A DNA stretch of 64,000 nucleotides from Microvirga ossetica (GTDB lineage: Bacteria > Pseudomonadota > Alphaproteobacteria > Rhizobiales > Beijerinckiaceae): NCBI RefSeq assembly GCF_002741015.1, contig NZ_CP016620.1:62001-126000 (forward strand), read 5' to 3'. A program made the position numbers and the translations under genes. Of this stretch, positions 57,161-64,000 are shown piece by piece (position 1 is the stretch's first letter; each line of letters opens with the position of its first letter). Under the pieces are notes generated by a model. That model made no database searches. It was not told where the DNA came from and saw nothing but the letters and a program-made list of their open reading frames with translations.

Positions 57161-57390
57161 AACGCCGCCACGGCAACGGCGGCTCGCTTGAAGCCGACCC
57201 GCTCCCGGAGCTTGAGGCCCCAGATCCGCAGGCCACTCTCGGCCGAGCTGCGGGTCAGGATGACCGTTGCGGCCTCGAAGAGCAGCCCCCGCACCTGACG
57301 ATCGCCTCGGCGCGAGATATGACCATCGTAGTCGACCTCGCCCGACTGGTAACGTCGGGTGGTCAGGCCCAACCACAGCCATTCTCCTCG
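57127..57390 (-). pseudogene. IS110-family transposase C-terminal relic
   Basis: The frame LTTRRYQSGEVDYDGHISRR with GDRQVRGLLFEAATVILTRS and LKLRERVGFKRAAVAVA matches the transposase_20 domain of IS110/IS116 enzymes. The RuvC-like N-terminal domain is absent and the C-terminus (KLAVIxHxMW region) is degenerate. Confidence 0.8.
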
Positions 57391-57522
57391 AATGAGAGGC
57401 GAGCCGAAGTTGAGTATTACTGCTTGTCCATCTTAACTCCGGGTGTTCTAAGTATCACTAAGACTCTCGCCAGCATCGCCAAACTGATCGACCGGCATGT
57501 CAGCGTAAGTTGGAGCGAGTGC

Positions 57523-57789
57523 ATGGTGACACGAATTGCCCGTTTGAAGGACTTCATAACTGACGGATATCCAGACGCTGGCCTACAGGTGCAGATTCTG
57601 GCTGAGGATCATATTGGAACCTACATCGTTCCATTTTTGTGTGAGCGCATAAACGGCGAGTGGCGGAACGGGATAACGGGGGAGACAGTCCAAGCTTGCA
57701 TCCTTGGATGGCGTGAGGTGCAGACAAGAAGCCGAGACCGCACGATCCCTGCTCAGCAGTCGACCAAAACGCGAGACCGCCTCGACTAA
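57523..57789 (+). CDS. Hypothetical protein
   Basis: From ATG 57523, with GGAGCGAG upstream, the product has 88 residues. TYIVPFLCERINGEWRNGIT and GETVQACILGWREVQ resemble small uncharacterised Methylobacteriaceae proteins with the pattern YxxPFxxxWxxGxWxNxxTGExxxxxVxGWR. The longer frame from 57319 runs over the IS110 relic and is not credible. Confidence 0.5.
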   Translation: MVTRIARLKDFITDGYPDAGLQVQILAEDHIGTYIVPFLCERINGEWRNGITGETVQACILGWREVQTRSRDRTIPAQQSTKTRDRLD

Positions 57790-58019
57790 CTTGATCTAAC
57801 GGAGTCCAAGCCAACGCCGCAACCAATTCTGCTCAATATCCAACTCGGATCACCATCGCCTTGCAGAGGGTCGAGCGTGCACAGAGGGCAGCGGCCGCCT
57901 ATTCCTATCTTGAAGCCCTCTACCCGGTGACCTAGGGTTCCAGAGTAGATCCGCCTGGGAGCAACTGCTATGCTCACTCGCTAGCAGTGAAGACAACGTC
58001 CTAAGGAATAAGCTCAAAC

Positions 58020-58571
58020 ATGGCTCATACGACACCGCCGGCGAGTAACCCCAAGGTCGCTTTCGAGACAAGGTACGGCCGTTTTGTGGCTCAGTTGTTC
58101 GAAAGGGAAGCGCCGATCTCCACAGCCAATCTACTCAACCGTGTCGAGAAGGGCCTTCTCGCCAATTCGTCGATCTACCGTATTGTCACCCTTGCCAATC
58201 AGCCTGACACGACCCCGGCAAAGATAGAGGTGGTCCAATTCGGCATCCCCACATCCAGCGCACGAGAAACAGATGCCCTTCCACCAATCGCTCATGAGAC
58301 GACCGCCGCAACAGGGCTGCGTCACTTGGACGGAACCTTGTCAATGGCGCGCCTCGCGCCAGGAACCGCCGGATCTGCATTCTTCATTTGCATCGGGGAT
58401 CAGCCTGAACTGGATTTTGGCGGGCGCCGCAATCCGGATGGACAAGGCTTCGCGGCTTTCGGCCAGATTGTGGACGGAATGGATGTCGTCCGGACGATCT
58501 TTGCTCAGGCGGGGGATGCGACCGATCAGTTGTCCCACCCGATCCCGATCAAATCCGTCACACGAATCTGA
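58020..58571 (+). CDS. Cyclophilin-type peptidyl-prolyl isomerase
   Basis: A 183-residue single-domain cyclophilin without signal peptide, so cytoplasmic. Recognisable parts are VAFETRYGRFVAQLFEREAP, STANLLNRVEKGL, LDGTLSMARLAPGTAGSAFF and GFAAFGQIVDGMDVV; the active-site Arg-Phe region appears as YRIVTLANQ, weaker than in classical members. It probably assists protein folding. It stands alone between relics, and no operon partner is seen. Confidence 0.85.
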   Translation: MAHTTPPASNPKVAFETRYGRFVAQLFEREAPISTANLLNRVEKGLLANSSIYRIVTLANQPDTTPAKIEVVQFGIPTSSARETDALPPIAHETTAATGLRHLDGTLSMARLAPGTAGSAFFICIGDQPELDFGGRRNPDGQGFAAFGQIVDGMDVVRTIFAQAGDATDQLSHPIPIKSVTRI

Positions 58572-58811
58572 GTGCGGAGGTTTTAGTTTGCATTGACTCT
58601 GATCCAGAACTGCATCGAAGTTGAGCCCGCTAAGTCCGGTTGGCATGAGTTTCAGGCGATACTATTCTGTACGGAGAGTAGAGGTTCGTTGCGGGTAGTC
58701 ACGCTTGCCGACGCCGGTTTCCCGCAGCGTCGTCGCCTCATCTCGTCGTAAACAAGGTTGAGGCCCGGCGGGACTATCAAGTTCCATGGAATAAAGGACG
58801 GTGGAGTGGTG

Positions 58812-60314
58812 ATGATGCGCAATGGATTTTTGGCCATCCTGGCAGTCGGTATTTTCACGAGCCAGGTGACCCTGGCAGCCGATTTCAGGATCGGTGTGCA
58901 GGAAGATGCAGATGTCCTTGATCCTCATCGCGCCCGGACCACAGTGGGGCGAATGGTCTTCACCTCGCTTTGCGACAAACTTGTTGACGTCACTGACAAG
59001 CTGGAGATCGCCCCCCAACTTGCAAGCGCATGGTCATGGAGCGCCGACAACAAGACACTTACATTCAAGTTGCGCACCGACGTACAATTTCACGATGGCA
59101 CGAAGTTCGACGCAGCGGCTGTCAAAGCCAATCTGGACCGGGCGTTGACGCTGCCGGACAGCCAGCGCAAGGGAGAGCTGGGGTCAGTCGACCGAGTGGA
59201 GGTCATCGATTCATCAACCGCAGTGCTGCACCTGAAGCAGCCGGACGCGACTCTGTTAGCACAATTGAGCGACCGCGCGGGCATGATGCTTTCTCCGGCA
59301 ACCTTCAACAGTCAGGATGTCGGTCGTAAGCCGGTTTGCTCCGGGCCGTACCGCTTCGTGGAGCGCGTCCAGAACGACAGGATCGTGCTGGAGAAGTTCG
59401 CAGATTACCGGGACGCCAAGGATTATCATTATGATCGGGTAGTCTTCCGTCCGATTCCAGATACGACCGTGCGCCTCGCCAATCTTCAAGCCGGTGATCT
59501 CGAACTTGTGGAGCGTCTGAACCCATCTGATGCGGATGCCGTGAAGGCCGACAGGAACCTAAAGTTCCTCGTCCTGTCAGGGCTGGGATTCCAAAACATC
59601 GTGATCAACGTGGGAGCCGGCCCTCAGGCTGATGGCCCTCTTGGCAAACATAAGCTTGTGCGGCAGGCGTTCCAGGCGGCCATCGGTCGTGACGTCATCA
59701 ATGAAGTTATTGGCCATGGACTCTATGATCCTGCACAGCACCCATTCCCGCCAGCCAGTCCCTATTACGACAAGCAATATCCGGTTACGACTCGCGATGT
59801 TGCGAAGGCCAAGGCTCTGCTGGCTCAAGCCAAGCAGCCTGAAGTCGCCTTCGAACTATCCTATGGCAATACGACAATAACGGCTTCCTTGGCTGAGATG
59901 ATTCAGGCAATGGCAGGTGAGGCCGGATTTAAAATCAGCCTGCGTCCGATGGAGTTTTCAGCCATGCTAGCGGACATGCAGAAAGGAAACTTCCAGGCCT
60001 CCTTGAGTGGCTGGTCGGGCCGGATCGATCCCGATGGCAATATCCATCAGTTTGTGACCTGCAAAGGAACCCAGAACGATTCCAAGTACTGCAACCCTGA
60101 CGTGGACCGCCTGCTGAACGAGGCGCGGCTCACGCCGGACGTGGAGGTTCGTAAGAGCCTCTACAACCAAGCGCTGGGAATCCTGCAGAGCGAACTGCCG
60201 ATCATCTATACCTATTATTCGCCTCTTATTTACGCGGTGTCGAACCGTGTCGCGGACTTCAAATCCTATCCCGACGGTATGATCCGCCTTCGCGGCGTGC
60301 ACCCGGCCAAATAG
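58812..60314 (+). CDS. Peptide/nickel-type ABC transporter substrate-binding protein (SBP family 5), orphan
   Basis: From ATG 58812 (GGAGTGGTG upstream) the protein has 500 residues. The signal peptide is MMRNGFLAILAVGIFTSQVT with cleavage after LAA. Family features are LKTLTFKLRTDVQFHDGTKF-like text (here TLTFKLRTDVQFHDGTKFDA), VCSGPYRFVE, FQAAIGRDVINEVIGHG and GWSGRIDPDGNIHQFVTCKG. It would bind an oligopeptide-like or opine-like solute in the periplasm. No permease or ATPase gene is nearby; an IS5 relic follows, so the rest of the system may have been lost or moved. Confidence 0.92.
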   Translation: MMRNGFLAILAVGIFTSQVTLAADFRIGVQEDADVLDPHRARTTVGRMVFTSLCDKLVDVTDKLEIAPQLASAWSWSADNKTLTFKLRTDVQFHDGTKFDAAAVKANLDRALTLPDSQRKGELGSVDRVEVIDSSTAVLHLKQPDATLLAQLSDRAGMMLSPATFNSQDVGRKPVCSGPYRFVERVQNDRIVLEKFADYRDAKDYHYDRVVFRPIPDTTVRLANLQAGDLELVERLNPSDADAVKADRNLKFLVLSGLGFQNIVINVGAGPQADGPLGKHKLVRQAFQAAIGRDVINEVIGHGLYDPAQHPFPPASPYYDKQYPVTTRDVAKAKALLAQAKQPEVAFELSYGNTTITASLAEMIQAMAGEAGFKISLRPMEFSAMLADMQKGNFQASLSGWSGRIDPDGNIHQFVTCKGTQNDSKYCNPDVDRLLNEARLTPDVEVRKSLYNQALGILQSELPIIYTYYSPLIYAVSNRVADFKSYPDGMIRLRGVHPAK

Positions 60315-60526
60315 GCGACATGGCATTTTCAGGCCCATCACCGGAAATCCCGTGTCGCGACCCTGATGCTGGGCACCTCCACCGATTGCTCAAGCAGTTC
60401 AGCCTCCGCTGCAATGACGATCTCCCGCAGCCCCTCGCGTGACCTGCCACTGAAGTTTCATCCGGCCGCCGTTAGAGCCTCGCCAACGTCCAAGCGCTCC
60501 AATCAACCCTACAGGTCGGGCCCCGA

Positions 60527-60765
60527 CCCAACGCGACCTGCAACTCCAAAGCATCGAGGAGCATGGACGCATGGGCTGGCAGAAGAGCACTGGGTACACT
60601 TGTCGGGCCCTGGTAGAGGCATCCATCAGCCGATTCAAACGAGTAATCGGCGATTCGCTGCGCTCGCGGGTGGACCGGCGTCGCGCGAATGAAGTCGCCG
60701 TTGCAATTTATGCCGTGAACCGCATGCTTGAGCTTGGACGCCCGAAGTCCATCCGCATCGCCTGA
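60527..60765 (+). pseudogene. IS5-family transposase C-terminal relic
   Basis: RDLQLQSIEEHGRMGWQKST, ALVEASISRFKRVIG and RMLELGRPKSIRIA parallel the relic at 31890-32430 residue by residue. Only the region with the catalytic Glu is left. The following CACAAGCCGATCCATGCAAC resembles the probable IS end at 32460. Confidence 0.8.
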
Positions 60766-61171
60766 AAAGGCGTGGGATGGGCTCGGTATGTTCACAAGCC
60801 GATCCATGCAACACGGTTCCGTAACATCAAAGCGGTGGGACAGTCCTGTGAGCAGATGATAAAGGATTGGTGTGAAATCATGCCGGCGCAGAGCATCTGC
60901 CTCCGCGTCCCGGTCGTTCCACCACATGCATATCACGAGCCGATGGCCGAACGTCAGCGCGAAAGTGCTCGCAGAATTGGCGGGACGACATCCGCCGAAC
61001 CCTCGGTCGCAGCTTTATCCGGCATTTGCAGGGCCGTCGTAACTTGAGGGTCTTCCGCGAGGCAGTCACGAAGCTCTTCAAGCGGCACCGTCATGTCTGG
61101 ATGGCGACCGTTTGGCAATGTGATGATGACGGTTGGGCCTAGCGGGGCGGATGCACATGCTTGAGGCGGTG
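60766..61171. other. 406-bp relic region without an intact gene
   Basis: The stretch begins with the outer end of the IS5 relic and ends with the ~70-bp segment shared with 57091-57160. No convincing gene lies between them. Confidence 0.45.
61090..61155 (+). repeat. ~70-bp segment shared with 57091-57160
   Basis: GTCATGTCTGGATGGCGACC, GTTTGGCAATGTGATGATG and GGCCTAGCGGGGCGGATGCA match the complement of 57091-57160. It ends 17 bp before the 3' end of nagA. Confidence 0.65.
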
Positions 61172-62302
61172 CTAACTCTTTCCGTTGATCCAGGTGCTTT
61201 CTACCTTCAGGCTGTCGTCGAGGAGCACGAGGTCGGCGCGATAGCCCGGCGCGATGCGTCCTAACTCGTGATCGAGCCGCAGGAACTGCGCCGGGATCAG
61301 CGATGCCATGCGCAGCACGTCCGGCAGGGCGAGGCCCAGGCGCTCCACGCCGTTGCGCACGGCGCCTGCCATGTCGAGATCGGAGCCGGCGAGCGTTCCG
61401 TCCGCCGTGGTGAGCCTACCGTCCTTGCGGTAGATCGTCCGGCCATGCAGCTCGAAGCTGGCGAGGTCGGTCCCCGTCACCGCCATGGCGTCGGTCACCA
61501 GCATCATCCGCTCGGTGCCTTTGGCGGCAATGGCGACGCGCAGGGCCGCATCGCTCACGTGATGCCCATCGACGATGAGGCCGCACCACGTATCCCGGCT
61601 GTCGAGCGCAGCGCCCACGGGGCCCGGATCGCGTCCGGCCATGGGCGGCATCGCGTTGAACAGATGCGTGAAGCCGCGCAGCCCGTGACGGATCGCCTCC
61701 ATCACCGTTTCGTAGTCGCTCGCGGTGTGACCGGCGCATACCAGCACGCCGGCGGACGAAAGGCGCGCGATGGCGTCCATGCCGTTGCGCTCCGGCGCCA
61801 GGGTCACCAGGGTGCGGCCCTTCTTCAGGGAGGTCATGATGGCGATGTCCTCATCCTCCATCGGACGCATGAAGGCGGGATTGTGCACGCCCTTGCGCTC
61901 GGGGCTGATGAAGGGGCCTTCGAGATGGATGCCGAGAACGCCTGGAATGCCGGCATCGAGCGCCGCGCGCATGGCTTCGACCGCTTCCGCCACGGTCTCA
62001 CGGGTATCGGTGATGAGGGTCGGCAGCAGCCCGGTGGTGCCATAGGCGCGGTGGGCCTGCGCGATGGTCCTGACGCCCTCGACGCTGCGCACGTCGTTGT
62101 AGAGAACGCCGCCGCCGCCATTGACCTGCACGTCGATGAAGCCGGGAGCGAGGAGGCCCTGCGCCGCCCGGCGTTCGATACCTGCGCCGAGATCCTTCTC
62201 CTCGGGCAAGGCGCGAATGCGGCCGTTCTCGATGACGACGGCGCGGCCGTCGAGCATGTGCGACCCGTCGAAGATCCGGGCGCCGGTCAGGGCAATGGTC
62301 AT
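61172..62302 (-). CDS. nagA: N-acetylglucosamine-6-phosphate deacetylase
   Basis: A 376-residue amidohydrolase from ATG 62302. APGFIDVQVNGGGGVLYND, the metal-binding Glu in GIHLEGPFIS, His in VCAGHTASDYE and THLFNAMPPM, and the catalytic Asp in LVTDAMAVTG identify NagA. It converts GlcNAc-6-phosphate to glucosamine-6-phosphate and acetate in the cytoplasm. Its start overlaps the stop of the SIS gene (ATGA), so the two are translationally coupled. The longer frame to 62833 only reflects overlap with that gene. Confidence 0.95.
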   Translation of the reverse strand: MTIALTGARIFDGSHMLDGRAVVIENGRIRALPEEKDLGAGIERRAAQGLLAPGFIDVQVNGGGGVLYNDVRSVEGVRTIAQAHRAYGTTGLLPTLITDTRETVAEAVEAMRAALDAGIPGVLGIHLEGPFISPERKGVHNPAFMRPMEDEDIAIMTSLKKGRTLVTLAPERNGMDAIARLSSAGVLVCAGHTASDYETVMEAIRHGLRGFTHLFNAMPPMAGRDPGPVGAALDSRDTWCGLIVDGHHVSDAALRVAIAAKGTERMMLVTDAMAVTGTDLASFELHGRTIYRKDGRLTTADGTLAGSDLDMAGAVRNGVERLGLALPDVLRMASLIPAQFLRLDHELGRIAPGYRADLVLLDDSLKVESTWINGKS

Positions 62303-63315
62303 CAGAGGGTCTCCGTCACCTTGCGCAGGCGCGGAGGATTGTCCGGATTGCGTCCGCGGCCCAAGGCAGTGGCGTTCACGAGAGGATAGAAGCTCTGGAT
62401 CAGGGCGATCGGCGCAAGATAGGGATGCACGTCCTCGACCGAGGGCAGCATCACGCTGGCCGGGCCTTCCGCCGCTCCGGCGACGATGACGGGAACGCCC
62501 TGCTCCTTCAGCTTCGTCACGAGATCGTTGACGCCGCTCAAGGTCTCGTCCTGCTGGCTGAGCACCAGGATCGGAAAGTGGTCGCCCGCCAGCGTCCAGG
62601 GGCCGTGCATCAGTTCGGCGGCGCTCATCGCCTCCGCATGGATGCCCGAGGTTTCCTTGAGCTTGAGCGCCGCCTCCTGCGCCACCGCGAAGCCAACGCC
62701 GCGGCCGACGACGAAGAGGTTGTCGGCTTCCGTCAGGATGGGAACCGCTGCCGACCAATCGGTTGCTGAGGCCCTGGCGAGCACATCGGGCAGGGTGTCG
62801 AGCGCATCGAGCAGCTCCTGGTCCTGCGACCAATGGGCGACGAGCTGGAACCCGGCGGCGAGCGCCGCGATGAAGGACTTCGTGGCGGCGACGCTCTTCT
62901 CCTGTCCCGCATGCAGCGGCAGCACGACCTCGCAGGTAGAGGCGAGGGGAGAGGAGGTGTCGTTCACGAGCGCCACCGTCAGCGCGCCGTCGTCACGCCC
63001 GGCCTGGGCGAGGTTGAGAATGTCCGGGCTGCGGCCCGATTGCGACACGGCGAGGAAGAGCGCATCGCGCATGCGCGGGCGCGCCTCGTAGACGGAGGTC
63101 ACGGAAGGACCGACGGAGGCGGTGACGAGGCCGGAATGGATCTCGAGCAGATATTTGACGAAGGTCGCCGCGTTGTCCGAGCTGCCGCGCGCGCAGGTGA
63201 CGGCAAAGGGCGGCGGAGACGCGCGCAGGCGCTTGCCGAGGTCACGGCACAGGGGCGCGTTGCTCTCGATGAGGCGCGCGACGACCTGAGGCGCTTCCCG
63301 AGCCTCGCGCAGCAT
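62302..63315 (-). CDS. SIS-domain glucosamine-6-phosphate deaminase/isomerase (NagB-II/AgaS-like)
   Basis: From ATG 63315 (AGGGGAACAAAT upstream) the protein has 337 residues with two SIS domains: VTCARGSSDNAATFVKYLLE and LAVSQSGRSPDILNLAQAG in the first, LFVVGRGVGFAVAQEAALKL, KETSGIHAEAMSAAELMHGP in the second, like the isomerase half of GlmS without the glutaminase domain. In nag clusters such proteins replace NagB and turn glucosamine-6-phosphate into fructose-6-phosphate and ammonia. It lies between nagA and the ROK kinase. Confidence 0.9.
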   Translation of the reverse strand: MLREAREAPQVVARLIESNAPLCRDLGKRLRASPPPFAVTCARGSSDNAATFVKYLLEIHSGLVTASVGPSVTSVYEARPRMRDALFLAVSQSGRSPDILNLAQAGRDDGALTVALVNDTSSPLASTCEVVLPLHAGQEKSVAATKSFIAALAAGFQLVAHWSQDQELLDALDTLPDVLARASATDWSAAVPILTEADNLFVVGRGVGFAVAQEAALKLKETSGIHAEAMSAAELMHGPWTLAGDHFPILVLSQQDETLSGVNDLVTKLKEQGVPVIVAGAAEGPASVMLPSVEDVHPYLAPIALIQSFYPLVNATALGRGRNPDNPPRLRKVTETL

Positions 63316-63384
63316 ATTTGTTCCCCTGTTCAATCGCTCTGACATATCACACCCGGATACTGGCTCGTCACGGACACACGGCGG

Positions 63385-64000
63385 CTAGGCATTGGGTGCG
63401 TTAGCACCAATGACCGGGGCCGTGCCAACTTCTTGGATCTCGAAGGACATCTGCCTGTTCAGCAGATCTGCTACGCCGAGGAGACCGGCATCGACTCCAA
63501 GGAGGGCTGGTGCCAAGGTAGGCCTGAGGGCGGAAGGGAAGCGGGACAGGGCCGCCTCGAGACGAGGCAGGAACCCTGCCGCGAGGCCGACGCCGCCGCC
63601 GATCACCATGACCTGCGGATCGAGGAGAGCCTGCAACCCCGGGAGTGCCAAGGCGAGATGATCCACGGCCGCGGCGACGATGCGTTCGGCCCAACTCTCA
63701 CCCGCTGCCATGGCGGCGAACACCGCTTTGGCATCCACCTCATGACCAGTTTTTCGGGCTGCGGCCGCAATGGCGAATCCGGACGCCAAATCCTCCAGGC
63801 GGTGATACCGGTTCCCCGGCGCCGGCACCGGGATCTGGCCGACATGCCCGGCCAGACCGCCCGATCCACTCAAGAGCCGACCGCCAACGACAGCTCCGCC
63901 ACCGATTCCGCTCGACACGGTCAGGAAAAGAAGATCGCGGCCTCGGCCGGCCCCAAAGCGATACTCACCCCAAGCCGCGGCCTGAGCATCGTTCAGAGCC
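63385..64000 (-). CDS. ROK-family sugar kinase (N-acetylglucosamine/N-acetylmannosamine kinase type), 5' end outside window
   Basis: The frame is open to the window edge and encodes the C-terminal two thirds of a ROK kinase: LNDAQAAAWGEYRFGAGRGR, the phosphate-binding FLTVSSGIGGGAVVGG, then GGLAGHVGQIPVPAPG (ROK signature region, without the CxCG zinc motif) and PQVMVIGGGVGLAAGFLPRL. It presumably phosphorylates GlcNAc or ManNAc at O6, feeding the deacetylase and deaminase encoded downstream. The frame from the internal GTG/ATG at 63918 is not the true start. Confidence 0.9.
   Translation of the reverse strand, partial: ALNDAQAAAWGEYRFGAGRGRDLLFLTVSSGIGGGAVVGGRLLSGSGGLAGHVGQIPVPAPGNRYHRLEDLASGFAIAAAARKTGHEVDAKAVFAAMAAGESWAERIVAAAVDHLALALPGLQALLDPQVMVIGGGVGLAAGFLPRLEAALSRFPSALRPTLAPALLGVDAGLLGVADLLNRQMSFEIQEVGTAPVIGANAPNA

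Noticed and set aside
61268..62389. 373-codon open frame on the plus strand
   Set aside because: Antisense of nagA.

Overview
This window looks like an accessory, insertion-sequence-rich part of a GC-rich alphaproteobacterial genome. Small DUF6894 proteins, HWE/HisKA_2-type and HDFNN-type sensor kinases, a NepR-like anti-sigma factor, tripartite tricarboxylate (Bug) transport and BKACE enzymes all point to Hyphomicrobiales, probably Methylobacteriaceae and perhaps Microvirga. The genus is an inference from gene families; no search was run. I see no rRNA, tRNA or CRISPR array.

Layout. 0-4 kb: end of a probable PIN-domain protein, an IS6 copy, a tandem-PAS hybrid histidine kinase and a single-domain response regulator. 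4-10.4 kb: small genes (membrane peptide, AraC-type HTH, secreted protein, maleate-isomerase-like protein, DUF6894, RNA polymerase alpha-CTD-like protein, two-repeat glycine-rich protein), a frameshifted ISNCY-type element, and seven copies of a ~30 bp hairpin-like repeat that favours gene 3' ends. 10.4-13 kb: an IS4/IS50-like element with a clean 9-bp target duplication beside another IS6 copy. 13-21.6 kb: class III cyclase, SRPBCC protein, ArsR-SRPBCC operon with a palindromic operator, HD hydrolase, lipoprotein, LOV-like kinase lacking the photoactive Cys, zinc-ribbon protein, MgtC, and an ihfB truncated at an IS6 remnant. 21.8-23.4 kb: a divergent gene pair whose start regions are mirror images, one member cut by IS6.

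23.7-29 kb: a decaying dicarboxylate-type locus (GntR, cupin, tctA relic, tctC, two TtuC/DmlA-like dehydrogenases, ttuD stub) terminated by a 142-bp MITE-like element; then a broken toxin-antitoxin pair hit by an IS1595 element with 58-bp perfect terminal repeats. 30.5-37.6 kb: phasin-like gene with a structured leader, LysR, IS5 relic, IS6, ABCD-type ABC exporter, PRC-barrel protein. 37.7-46 kb: an intact catabolic cluster with a branched-chain-type ABC importer, unusual in that LivM, LivG and LivF are one polypeptide, followed by a 3-hydroxyacyl dehydrogenase and a BKACE cleavage enzyme, with divergent GntR and SDR genes. 46-48 kb: IS6 that truncated an IS481 transposase. 48-55.3 kb: a signalling block of two large hybrid kinases, a NepR-like protein and two receiver proteins, one lacking its acidic pocket. 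55.6-61.1 kb: relics, IS6, cyclophilin, an orphan peptide-type binding protein. 61.2-64 kb: GlcNAc-type amino-sugar genes (ROK kinase running off the window, SIS isomerase/deaminase, nagA).

Overall theme: six complete IS6-family copies, none with a target duplication, surround gene stubs (ttuD, ihfB, DUF6894, IS481), several of which take their stop codon from the end of a mobile element. The order of modules was probably shaped by IS6-type replicative recombination.
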